This document shows positions 1-9,535 of a DNA stretch of 43,412 nucleotides, in pieces (within the stretch, counting starts at the first letter, position 1; every line of letters begins with the position of its first letter). A model generated the notes under the pieces. That model was not told where the DNA came from and did not search any database. It saw only the letters and a list, made by a program, of their open reading frames with translations. A program made the position numbers and the translations under genes. The stretch lies in assembly GCA_027489275.1 (NCBI GenBank), contig JAIYAB010000182.1, forward strand, positions 1-43,412, read 5' to 3'. The DNA is from Hyphomicrobiales bacterium (GTDB taxonomy: Bacteria > Pseudomonadota > Alphaproteobacteria > Rhizobiales > Beijerinckiaceae).

Positions 1-111
1 CACCACGCGGTTGGCGTCGGCGAACACGCCGTCCTGCGCCTTCGTATCCCCCGCCTGCCCACAGGCGGCGAGCGTCAAGGACAGGGCGACGGCAAGGGTC
101 GTGGTCTTCAT
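1..111 (-). CDS. Lipoprotein, amino-terminal part only
   Basis: This is the first 37 codons of a gene that runs off the left edge. The minus strand reads MKTTTLAVALSLTLAACGQA: a lysine, a hydrophobic stretch and the lipobox LAAC at residues 14-17, so the product should be lipidated on Cys17 and held in a membrane. An ATG two codons upstream (position 117) is an alternative start; neither has a strong ribosome binding site. After the cysteine the chain is polar (GQAGDTKAQDG). The function cannot be told from this fragment. The gene is divergent from katG and shares its upstream region. Confidence 0.6.
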   Translation of the reverse strand, partial: MKTTTLAVALSLTLAACGQAGDTKAQDGVFADANRVV

Positions 112-217
112 GAGCATGATGCCGATATTGGAGTTCACAGGCCGCATATCCACCCGGCTTTTTCGTCGGGATCAAGGCGAACCGCCGGTCAGCAGAGGGC
201 GCCAGACGTGACCATAA

Positions 218-2530
<2,313 letters not shown>

Positions 2531-2546
2531 TCGCCGTGCCGTGCGG

Positions 2547-2574
2547 GCGGGCGTGGCCGACGAGCCGCGCCCGC
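2547..2574 (+). terminator. Hairpin after katG
   Basis: An 11-base-pair G/C-rich stem (2547-2557 with 2564-2574, one G-U pair) closes a six-base loop, starting 16 bases after the katG stop. No T-run follows, so it may be a weak intrinsic terminator or an mRNA 3'-end stabiliser. Confidence 0.45.
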
Positions 2575-2675
2575 GCATCGCCGGGGTTGTGTACGTGCGG
2601 CTTTCTCCGTAGGCCTGCGCCGCGCCGTGCCTCGATGGCTCCGGCGTGGACACGTCTCGACAGGGAGCGCACGCC

Positions 2676-2906
2676 ATGACCGACGAAGCCGACGGCGCTC
2701 TGCTGGCCGCCCGTCTCGATACGCTCGAGACGAAGATCGCCTACCAGGACCAGGTTATCGAGGAACTGAACAAGGCGGTCGTCGAGCAGTGGAACACGCT
2801 CGATGCCCTGCGGCGCCGTGTCGAAGGCCTGCAGGAGCGGATCCGGGACATCCAGGATCGGGCTGCTCCCGACCAGCGCGACGAGCCGCCGCCGCCTCAT
2901 TATTGA
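2676..2906 (+). CDS. slyX: SlyX-family small coiled-coil protein
   Basis: A 76-residue acidic protein. Residues 10-60 form one continuous heptad-like helix (LAARLDTLETKIAYQDQ, then further L/I/V spacing), and the chain ends PPPPHY. That carboxyl tail and the length are typical of the SlyX family, whose molecular role is not established. The ATG at 2676 is chosen over one ten codons upstream because GGGAG lies eight bases before it. No signal peptide, so cytoplasmic. It sits alone between katG and a secreted-protein gene on the same strand. Confidence 0.8.
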   Translation: MTDEADGALLAARLDTLETKIAYQDQVIEELNKAVVEQWNTLDALRRRVEGLQERIRDIQDRAAPDQRDEPPPPHY

Positions 2907-3001
2907 TCACGCCGTCCCAAGGGATGGCGAAGCCTGCGGTTCTGCTGGAACGAAGCTGCTGCTCAGGGGTTGGGTCACTGAAACGGATCAGGAGACCCGC
3001 C

Positions 3002-3553
3002 ATGATGTCGCGCACCGTCCTCGCCTGCATGAGTACCGCTTTGCTGCTGGCGCTTCCGCTCCAGGCCCAGGCCCAGGGCGTGGTCAAGGGAGCCCAGGAA
3101 GGCGCTTCCGTGGGGAACAAGGCGGCCGGGCCCGTCGGCGGCGCTGTCGGCGGCGCGGTGGGCGGCATCTTCGGCGGCGTCGCCGGCGGCGTGAAGGGTG
3201 TTCTCGGCATTCCGCAGAGCACCGCAAGCGTCGGGACGCAGCGCACCCAGCGTTCCTCGGCGCTGTCGCGCACGTCGATCCAGTCCGAACTCGTCGGCCG
3301 ACCCCTCAAGTGGACGAATGCCGACGGCACGCAGTCCGGAACGACCGTCTTCTACACTGACAAGACTGCCACGCTGATGAACGCCAACCTCTCGACCGGA
3401 GCCGACGACCGTGGCCAGTGGTCCATGCGGAACAACCGGCTCTGCGTGACGTGGGAGAAGATCCGCCCGCAGGAAGAGAACTGCTCGACGTGGACGCGGG
3501 TCGGGCCGAAGACCTACCGCGATTCGGACGGGATCACCTTCACCGCGAACTGA
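3002..3553 (+). CDS. Secreted glycine-zipper protein of unknown function
   Basis: 183 residues. An amino-terminal signal peptide (MMSRTVLACMSTALLLALPL, then QAQAQG) precedes a glycine-rich stretch at about residues 34-66 with repeated GGAVGG, GGIFGG and GGVAGG, a glycine-zipper pattern seen in membrane-associated envelope proteins. The carboxyl half (about 95-183) is a compact domain rich in W, T and Y, with a cysteine pair (RLCVTWEK and ENCSTW) that could form a disulfide. AGGAG lies seven bases before the start. It is probably periplasmic or envelope-bound. I do not recognise a specific family for the carboxyl domain. Confidence 0.7.
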   Translation: MMSRTVLACMSTALLLALPLQAQAQGVVKGAQEGASVGNKAAGPVGGAVGGAVGGIFGGVAGGVKGVLGIPQSTASVGTQRTQRSSALSRTSIQSELVGRPLKWTNADGTQSGTTVFYTDKTATLMNANLSTGADDRGQWSMRNNRLCVTWEKIRPQEENCSTWTRVGPKTYRDSDGITFTAN

Positions 3554-3573
3554 CGCGAGCCGAGGCTTCGAAA

Positions 3574-3595
3574 GGGCGCGGCGAAGGCCGCGTCC
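3574..3595. terminator. Two-way hairpin between convergent genes
   Basis: A nine-base-pair stem (3574-3582 with 3587-3595, one G-U pair) with the loop GAAG sits exactly between the stop of the secreted protein (+, 3553) and the stop of the BLUF gene (-, 3596). Its placement suggests it ends transcripts from both sides. There is no strong T-run on either strand. Confidence 0.5.
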
Positions 3596-3997
3596 TCATA
3601 CAGGCTCCGCGGCCAGGCGCGCGAACACGCCCAGCAGCTCGTCGCGCGATGCCCGCGCAACGGCCCCGTCCGCAACCTGCGCAGGGCTCCACATCCACGA
3701 ACGGGCAGGGTCGTCACGCATCGCCCAGTCGGGGAACATCCTCTCGGCGCTGGCGCCGCCGTAATGCTGGGTGACGTCCGCGTGCCGGTCGTCGCCCATG
3801 ATCCGCGCGAAGACGCCCTCCACAGCATCCCGGTTCCCCTCCAGCAACTGGAGAAACAGGTCGTGCCGGCATACCAGCGCGCCGGTGATGCCGTCGCGCG
3901 CGTTGTTCCGGCGTGCCTTCACGAGGATGCCGTTGAGCATCGCCTCGTCGAAGCCGAACGGCCGCGAGGAATAGATGAGCTGATAGATATCGGCCAC
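3596..3997 (-). CDS. Short BLUF blue-light sensor protein
   Basis: A flavin-binding BLUF photoreceptor with almost no output domain, about 133 residues. Numbered from the longer frame that opens with GTG at 4018, the flavin-contacting residues are Tyr16 (LIYSS), Asn39 (RRNNA) and Gln57 (FLQLLEG), with the semi-conserved Trp98 and Met100 (FPDWAM). I place the start at the GTG at 3997, because GGAGGG lies seven bases before it and this puts the first beta strand near the amino end. Only about 35 residues follow the core, so signalling must go through a partner protein, as for other short BLUF proteins. No gene for an obvious partner (GGDEF, EAL, cyclase) is nearby. Confidence 0.9.
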   Translation of the reverse strand: MADIYQLIYSSRPFGFDEAMLNGILVKARRNNARDGITGALVCRHDLFLQLLEGNRDAVEGVFARIMGDDRHADVTQHYGGASAERMFPDWAMRDDPARSWMWSPAQVADGAVARASRDELLGVFARLAAEPV

Positions 3998-4090
3998 GCG
4001 CACGCCCTCCACGGTCACGGGGAGGCTAGGCCTTCGGCCGTGTCGAGTCGATGGCGAATCCGACGCGGCGCCGGTCGGGCCGGATGAGGT

Positions 4091-4120
4091 GACGCGGCAG
4101 CCTTCGCAGGTTGCCGCGTC
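4091..4120. terminator. Hairpin after the amidase gene
   Basis: A 13-base-pair stem (4091-4103 with 4108-4120, one G-U pair) closes a four-base TCGC loop, starting 14 bases beyond the amidase stop on the minus strand. There is no T-run after it. It probably ends or protects the amidase transcript before the BLUF gene. Confidence 0.5.
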
Positions 4121-4134
4121 CCGTTCAGTGTCGG

Positions 4135-5634
4135 TCAGGCGACGACCGCCTGCAGCTTCGCCTCGAGGTCCGGTGCGCGCCGGGCCTGCGTCTGCTGCTC
4201 GAAGGCGTGCGCGTAGCGCAGCACGGCGAGGTCGTCGTAAGGACGGCCCAGGAAGGCGATGCCGGCCGGCAGGCCGACGCTCGTATAGCCCGCAGGCACC
4301 ACGATGCTCGGCACGTTCCCGAGATAGGTGTTCAGGTGCGGGGCGCCCTTGTGGTTCACCCAGGGCGGGTTCGTCCCCTCGCTGATCAGGGTCGGCTCGT
4401 GTTCGATGGCCTTGTGGACGATCGCGTCGATCCGGTGGTCCGCCATCACCTTCAGGAGGTTGGTCATCAGCGTGTCGCGCGCCTCCAGGAAGCGGTGGTA
4501 GGCCTCCGGCGTACCCTCCCGGGCCCAGCGCTGCTTCATCTGCGGCGATACCGCCGAGTACTCTGCCGAAGCCATCGCCTCCGCCTTGCTGCGGTAGGGC
4601 GCGTCAGGCAGCTCGGAGACGTAGTACTCGAACGCCGCCAATCCGTGCTCCGGGTGATGCGCCCGCAGCGCCAGCAGCTCCTTCAGGTCCGGAATCTCGA
4701 TCTCGACGAGGACGGCGCCGGCCTCCTTCAGGGCGGCGAGCCCCGTCTCGAACACGGCGCCCACGCGCTTGAAGTCCTCGGCATCGGGATCGGCATCGAC
4801 ACCGATCGATGTCCGCAGCACGCCCAGCCTGACGCCCTGGAGACCGCCGCCCAGCGCGTCGACGAAGGATCCCGCCAGCTTGCCGACCCCATGCGCCGTC
4901 ACCGGATCGACCGGGTCGTAGCCGACCATCGCATCGAGAACCCGCGCCGCGTCCTCGACGGTCCGGGCCATGGGTCCGACGGAGCCGAGCACCGACGGCC
5001 AGCCATCGTAGACGCCGCCGCGGCTGACGAGGCCGACGCTCGGCCGCATGCCCACCACGCCGTTCCAGATCGATGGCCGGCGGATCGAGGCATATCCTTC
5101 CTGGCCCAGCGCCACCGTGCAGAAGTTCGCGGAGACGGCCGCTCCCGACCCGCCCGATGACCCGCCTGCCGTCCGGTCGATCGCGTAGACGTTACGCGTG
5201 GAGCCGAAGAGCGAGCCATGCGTGTCGCCCGCGCCCATTTCGCCGAGCGTGGTCTTGCCCAGCATCAGCGCGCCTGCCGCCCTCAGCCGCGCGATCACGA
5301 AGGAATCGCGCTTCGGCCAGTTGTCGCGGAACAGGATCGAGCCGCAGGTCGTCGGCATCTCCTTCACGTCGATCTGGTCCTTCACCAGGATCGGGACGCC
5401 ATGCAGCGGCCCCACCGGCCCGCCCTCCCGCATCCTGCGATCCAGTTCGTCGGCCTGCGCCTGGACCTGTTCGTTCACGCTGATGACGGAGTTGATGCGC
5501 GGTCCGGCGCGGTCGAGCCGCCTGATGCGATCGAGATACCAGTCGACCGCCTGTCTTGCCGTCCATTCGCCGGCCGCATAGCCGGCGATGAGATGGGCTA
5601 TCGTGATCTCGGAAAAGTCGATGTCCTTGGCCAT
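4135..5634 (-). CDS. Amidase-signature family hydrolase
   Basis: A 499-residue cytoplasmic amidase of the Ser-cisSer-Lys class, which hydrolyses carboxylic amides to acid plus ammonia or amine. The expected triad is Lys85 (ILVKDQID), Ser159 in GGSSGGSG and nucleophile Ser183 in ASIRRPSIWNG, with spacings close to those of characterised family members. The usual Gly-Gly before the nucleophile is Tyr-Ala here (EGYASIRR), a less common variant. The ATG at 5634 is preferred over an upstream in-frame ATG because AAGGAG precedes it and the protein then starts at the normal first helix. The gene is divergent from the sigma-54-led amidohydrolase and transporter operon, so it may process the same imported compound. 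The exact substrate is unknown; the GatA transamidosome role is unlikely without gatB or gatC nearby. Confidence 0.9.
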   Translation of the reverse strand: MAKDIDFSEITIAHLIAGYAAGEWTARQAVDWYLDRIRRLDRAGPRINSVISVNEQVQAQADELDRRMREGGPVGPLHGVPILVKDQIDVKEMPTTCGSILFRDNWPKRDSFVIARLRAAGALMLGKTTLGEMGAGDTHGSLFGSTRNVYAIDRTAGGSSGGSGAAVSANFCTVALGQEGYASIRRPSIWNGVVGMRPSVGLVSRGGVYDGWPSVLGSVGPMARTVEDAARVLDAMVGYDPVDPVTAHGVGKLAGSFVDALGGGLQGVRLGVLRTSIGVDADPDAEDFKRVGAVFETGLAALKEAGAVLVEIEIPDLKELLALRAHHPEHGLAAFEYYVSELPDAPYRSKAEAMASAEYSAVSPQMKQRWAREGTPEAYHRFLEARDTLMTNLLKVMADHRIDAIVHKAIEHEPTLISEGTNPPWVNHKGAPHLNTYLGNVPSIVVPAGYTSVGLPAGIAFLGRPYDDLAVLRYAHAFEQQTQARRAPDLEAKLQAVVA

Positions 5635-6075
5635 GTCGCGTTGCTCCTTGCAGACGGGCCGCGCGGCGTGCGGCCAGCATGTGGCGGGGGCGTCGGACGC
5701 CCCGGTCCCTGCCACAAAGCAATCGGCAAGCCACACCGCCCCGCCGCGCCGGCGGAGCAGAGCCCGAAGCGGCGCGCGATGACGTGGCGCGGCGTGCTCG
5801 CCGGCAATTCATCGTTCCGCTCCAGTGGCTTGAGGCCGGTCCGGCGACGCGGCGGCCGGGCCGCGTGCTGGCATGGGACCCGTTGCAGGAGGCCCGCCGC
5901 TAGACGAGCAAAGCCCTGTACCACTCCCGCGGGCCCGACACGCGCGCTGCTGCGGCAAATATCCCGCCGAGTCGTTGGGCATGAAAAGCATCACTGTGCA
6001 AATTTTGGCATAACGAAAACTTATAAAGAGGCAAAAAACGCAAGTGTTTATCTTGGCTGAAGGTCGTTTCAGCGC
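5635..6075. other. Long gap between divergent amidase and hydrolase operons
   Basis: No gene is supported here. The amidase-proximal part (about 5650-5950) is G/C-rich with no convincing coding frame; a short plus-strand frame ending at 5903 has a faint resemblance to quinoprotein dehydrogenases but is not called. From about 5985 to 6060 the sequence turns A/T-rich with runs of A, as expected of a bendable regulatory region ahead of the sigma-54 promoter at 6076. Confidence 0.6.
5995..6012. promoter_or_regulatory. Dyad about 100 bases upstream of the sigma-54 start
   Basis: TGTGC (5995-5999), eight bases, then GCATA (6008-6012): an imperfect dyad centred about 100 bases before the expected transcription start. 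Sigma-54 activators of the NtrC class bind dyads at about this distance. The match to an NtrC site is only partial, so the activator is unknown. Confidence 0.3.
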
Positions 6076-6091
6076 TGGCACGACGCTTGCT
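6076..6091 (+). promoter_or_regulatory. Sigma-54 (RpoN) promoter
   Basis: TGGCACG, four bases, TTGCT: the invariant GG (6077-6078) and GC (6089-6090) are ten bases apart and every position of the core -24/-12 consensus is matched. Transcription should start near 6102 and run through a leader of about 105 bases to the ATG at 6207. The leader holds a GGAAT/ATTCC repeat (6109-6122) and a six-base-pair hairpin (6151-6168). Sigma-54 promoters need an ATP-driven activator and in alphaproteobacteria often serve nitrogen metabolism. Confidence 0.85.
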
Positions 6092-6206
6092 ACATACCTC
6101 AACGACTGGGAATTCATATTCCAGATCGCATAGGTCACAGTATTCGTCGATCCCGGAATGAGCCGGGACCGAGGGCGATCTGCTGCATCATCTTGGGAGC
6201 TGATCC

Positions 6207-6890
6207 ATGTACGGTTGGGAGAACTACCTCAGCGAGCGTGACAAGAAGCACGACGAGCACTGGGGCAAGAAGGAGTTGTTCGGCTTCGGTCGGAAGCCGG
6301 CGCTGCTTCTCATCGACATCTACTACAGCGTGCTCGGGCTGAAGCGGGAGCCGATCTTCGAATCCATGAAGACCTGGCCGAGCAGTACCGGTCTCGAGGG
6401 CTGGGCGGCCGTCGACAAGACGGCAGAGCTTCTGGCCGTGGCGCGCGCCAACGGCATTCCCGTCGTCCACATCAAGGGCCTCGAGTCAGGCATTGCGCCG
6501 TGGGTGCACCGCAAGGGCCGCCGGGGCGAAATGTCCGAAGAGTTGCGCCTGAAGGGCAACGAGATCGTCGAGGAGGTGAAGCCCCTTCCTGGCGAAGTCG
6601 TCATCGAGAAGACCGCGCCGAGCGGATTCCAGGGCACTCCCCTGATGTTCCATCTCAACGCCCTGGGCGTCGACACGCTGATCTGCTGCGGCGAGACGAC
6701 GAGCGGCTGCGTCCGCGCCACGGTGGTCGACGGCGCCACCTCCCGGTTCCGCATGGGCGTCGTCGCCGAGTGCGTGTTCGACCGCACCGAGGCGTCGCAC
6801 TTCATGAACCTCTACGACATGCACCAGAAGTACGCCGACGTGGTCACCGTCGACATGGCGAAGGAATACCTCGCCACCAGGCTCAACTGA
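6207..6890 (+). CDS. Isochorismatase-fold cysteine amidohydrolase (N-carbamoylsarcosine or maleamate amidase type)
   Basis: A 227-residue cytoplasmic cysteine hydrolase. The triad is Asp37 (LLLIDIYY), Lys135 (VIEKTAPSGF) and Cys168 in TTSGCVRAT. The SGCVRA nucleophile motif is shared by N-carbamoylsarcosine amidohydrolase and maleamate amidohydrolase, which cleave a terminal amide and release ammonia, rather than by true isochorismatases. GGGAG lies seven bases before the start. It is the first gene after the sigma-54 promoter and heads an operon with a peptide-type ABC importer, so it probably hydrolyses the imported substrate. A paralogue at 15097-15813 closes the same gene run. The substrate is not determined by sequence alone. 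Confidence 0.88.
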   Translation: MYGWENYLSERDKKHDEHWGKKELFGFGRKPALLLIDIYYSVLGLKREPIFESMKTWPSSTGLEGWAAVDKTAELLAVARANGIPVVHIKGLESGIAPWVHRKGRRGEMSEELRLKGNEIVEEVKPLPGEVVIEKTAPSGFQGTPLMFHLNALGVDTLICCGETTSGCVRATVVDGATSRFRMGVVAECVFDRTEASHFMNLYDMHQKYADVVTVDMAKEYLATRLN

Positions 6891-6899
6891 GGCTCGACC

Positions 6900-6922
6900 C
6901 GGGGGCCGCCGCGCGGCCCCCG
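6900..6922 (+). other. Hairpin between hydrolase and binding-protein genes
   Basis: A ten-base-pair stem of almost pure G/C with a three-base loop lies nine bases after the hydrolase stop. With no T-run and an operon continuing downstream, it is more likely an mRNA-stability or partial-attenuation element than a full terminator. Confidence 0.45.
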
Positions 6923-7018
6923 CCGGACTCCGCGTTCAGAGCGCGGCGCCGGTCCCCGACGGATGAACCGGGGGACGCCGCGGCGCCGGCAGGCACCACG
7001 ATAGAGACGAGGGCAGAC

Positions 7019-8557
7019 ATGAGTTTCGCCAGGCGCCAGTTCCTCTCCCTTCTCGCCGCCTCGGTCGCGGTCGTCGGCTTCGCGGTCGCGACGCCGGCGC
7101 CCTCGCAGGCCCAGGACAAGACGCTGAAGGTCCGCTTCTACGACGATCCGGCCGGCTTCGATCCCGCCAACATCTTCCGCATCGAGAACGAGAACATCGC
7201 GTTCAATATTTTCAGCGGCCTCACCACCTACGACAGCAAGACCGGCAAGATCATCCCCGACCTTGCCGAGTCCTGGGACACCGACGACAACAAGACGTGG
7301 AAGTTCAACCTCCGCAAGGGCGTGAAGTGGCACAAGGGCTACGGCGAGTTCACCTCCGCCGACGTGGTCTACACCTTCAACCGCATCCGTGACCCGAAGA
7401 CTGCCTCTCCCTACGCCGCCGAACTGGCCAACGTCGCCAAGGTCGAGACGCCTGATCCCTACACCGTCGTGATCGAGCTGAAGTCGCCGGACGGAAACTT
7501 CCTCCACCAGGTGGCCAATTACCACCAGGGCCAGATCGTCAACCGCAAGGCGATCGAGGACGCCGGCGACAAGGTGCGCTGGAATCCTGTCGGCACGGGC
7601 CCCTATGTGCTCGACTTCATCGACGTGAACTCCCGCATCGTGCTGAAGAGCCACAAGGACTATTTCCGAGGCCCGGCGCCCATCGACACGATCACCTTCC
7701 AGATCATCAAGGACGAGAACACCTCTACCATCGCGCTGCGCAACGGCGAGATCGACCTGGTCATGCGCGCGAACCGCGAGGAGCACCTGGAGACCCTCAG
7801 GAAGGAGGGCTTCAGGATGAACAAGGTCGAGAACTATGCGGTCGCCCTGAAGGTGCTGAACCCCGCCTTCAAGCCCCTGGCGGACGTCCGCGTGCGGCAG
7901 GCCATCGCCCACGCCATCGACTACGACACCATCAACCAGGCCACCGCGCCCAGCATGCAGAAGGGCACCGCGTCCTTCATCCTGCCGTGGATGGACGTCT
8001 ACACCGACGACATCCCGAAGTACCCCTTCGATCCCGCCAAGGCGAAGAAGCTGCTCGCCGAGGCCGGCTATCCCAAGGGCTTCACGGTCAAGCACCTCAA
8101 CACGTCGGCCCAGGGCGTCACCGAACTCCAGCAGTTCGAGATCGACTACCTCTCCCAGGTCGGCATTACCATGAAGATGGAGCTGGTCGACACGCCGACC
8201 TTCAACCAGAAGCGCAACGCCGGCGACTTCGAGTTCGCCACGCGTCTGCTTCCGGCCGTCAACCCCGACACGATCCTCTTCAACTACCTGCATCCCGCCA
8301 ATGCATCGCCGAAGGGGCTCAACGGCGCGCGCTACGACAATCCGAAGCTCACCGCCCTCCTCGAGGGGGCGCGGGCGGAGGTCGACCCCAAGAAGCGCAA
8401 GGCCATGTATGCCGAGGTGCAGAAGATCGCGCTGACCGATCTCTACTACCTGCCGATGTATGCCAACCACGTCATCTGGCCGGGCAAGCAGAAGGTCGCG
8501 GGCGTCAACATCAACTACCTCGGCCAGGTCAACTTCTTCGAAGTCGACGTGAAGTAA
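7019..8557 (+). CDS. Family 5 ABC substrate-binding protein (peptide/nickel type)
   Basis: A 512-residue periplasmic binding protein of the DppA/OppA class. The amino end has twin arginines followed by a hydrophobic core (ARRQFLSLLAASVAVVGF), compatible with Tat or Sec export, with probable cleavage after SQA at about residue 31. Family features follow: GFDPANIFR, DLAESWDTDD, KFNLRKGVKWHKG, and DVRVRQAIAHAIDYD near the middle. A weak GAGG lies before the ATG at 7019. Two permeases and a fused ATPase follow directly. Such proteins bind peptides but also many other small amphipathic compounds; the flanking amidohydrolases suggest an amide or carbamoyl compound here. Confidence 0.92.
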   Translation: MSFARRQFLSLLAASVAVVGFAVATPAPSQAQDKTLKVRFYDDPAGFDPANIFRIENENIAFNIFSGLTTYDSKTGKIIPDLAESWDTDDNKTWKFNLRKGVKWHKGYGEFTSADVVYTFNRIRDPKTASPYAAELANVAKVETPDPYTVVIELKSPDGNFLHQVANYHQGQIVNRKAIEDAGDKVRWNPVGTGPYVLDFIDVNSRIVLKSHKDYFRGPAPIDTITFQIIKDENTSTIALRNGEIDLVMRANREEHLETLRKEGFRMNKVENYAVALKVLNPAFKPLADVRVRQAIAHAIDYDTINQATAPSMQKGTASFILPWMDVYTDDIPKYPFDPAKAKKLLAEAGYPKGFTVKHLNTSAQGVTELQQFEIDYLSQVGITMKMELVDTPTFNQKRNAGDFEFATRLLPAVNPDTILFNYLHPANASPKGLNGARYDNPKLTALLEGARAEVDPKKRKAMYAEVQKIALTDLYYLPMYANHVIWPGKQKVAGVNINYLGQVNFFEVDVK

Positions 8558-8573
8558 GCGGGAGCGCCGGGTC

Positions 8574-9521
8574 ATGCTCGCCTTCGTCCTCAAGAAGTTC
8601 GCGCAGCTCTTCGTCACCACCCTCGGTGTCGTCACGCTCGTGTTCTTCACGCTCCGGCTCATCCCGGGTGACGCGGCGTCGGCGATGGCCGGCGACTCGC
8701 TCTCGGGCGAGGCGCTCGAGCGGCTGCGCGAGCAGATGGGACTGACGCAGCCGCTCATGACCCAGTACGCGACCTACCTGAAGAGCCTGCTGGTGCTCGA
8801 CTTCGGTCAGACGATCACCACCGGGCTCTCCGTCTACGACCTGATGAAGAGCGCGCTCCCGATCACCCTCCTGATCGCGCTCTCCACCATCGTGATCACC
8901 GTCGTGGCGGCGATCCCGCTCGGCACGCTCGCCGCCTTCATGGCCCACAAGGGCCGCAAGGGCCTCGACAACCTCATCACCGGCACCGCGATGGTGCTGG
9001 ACCTGATGCCGTCCTTCTGGACGGGCCTCGTCTTCCTGCTGTTCTTCTCGCTGACGCTCCGGTGGTTCCCGGCGAGCGGCGACGTCGACATGTCCGATCC
9101 CTTCAGCGTCCTGCATCGCCTCGCGCTGCCGGTGCTGGTGCTGGCCGTGACGCAGATCGCCACCATGGCCCGCATCACCCGCACCGCGGTGCTGGAGGTG
9201 TTGGGGGAAGACTACATCCGCACCGCGCGCTCGCTGGGCTGGTCGGAGCTGCGGGTTCTCTTTCGCCACGCCCTGAAGAACGCCGCGCTGCCGATCGTCA
9301 CCGTCATCGGCCTGAGCTTCGGAAGTCTCCTCAATGGCACGGTCATCGTCGAGTTCATCTTCAATATTCCGGGGATCGGAAGTCTTCTCGTCAACGGAAT
9401 CAACAGCCGTGACTATCAGATGGTGCAGAATCTCATCATCTTCTACGCGCTGATATTCGTGACGATCAATTTCGCGACGGACATCATCTATCGAAAACTC
9501 GATCCCCGCGTAACGTTCTGA
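8574..9521 (+). CDS. ABC permease, DppB type
   Basis: A 315-residue inner-membrane permease with six hydrophobic segments and the family opening (FVLKKFAQLFVTTLGVVTLV, then RLIPGD). The cytoplasmic EAA-type loop that docks on the ATPase is at about residues 212-231 (EDYIRTARSLGWSELRVL). It starts 16 bases after the binding-protein stop, with GGGAG upstream. It pairs with the DppC-type permease at 9536 to form the channel. The last 65 codons use many A/T-ending codons (GGA, AGT, ATA, CGA, AAA), unlike the rest of the operon. Confidence 0.94.
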   Translation: MLAFVLKKFAQLFVTTLGVVTLVFFTLRLIPGDAASAMAGDSLSGEALERLREQMGLTQPLMTQYATYLKSLLVLDFGQTITTGLSVYDLMKSALPITLLIALSTIVITVVAAIPLGTLAAFMAHKGRKGLDNLITGTAMVLDLMPSFWTGLVFLLFFSLTLRWFPASGDVDMSDPFSVLHRLALPVLVLAVTQIATMARITRTAVLEVLGEDYIRTARSLGWSELRVLFRHALKNAALPIVTVIGLSFGSLLNGTVIVEFIFNIPGIGSLLVNGINSRDYQMVQNLIIFYALIFVTINFATDIIYRKLDPRVTF

Positions 9522-9535
9522 CGGAGCGGCAGACC

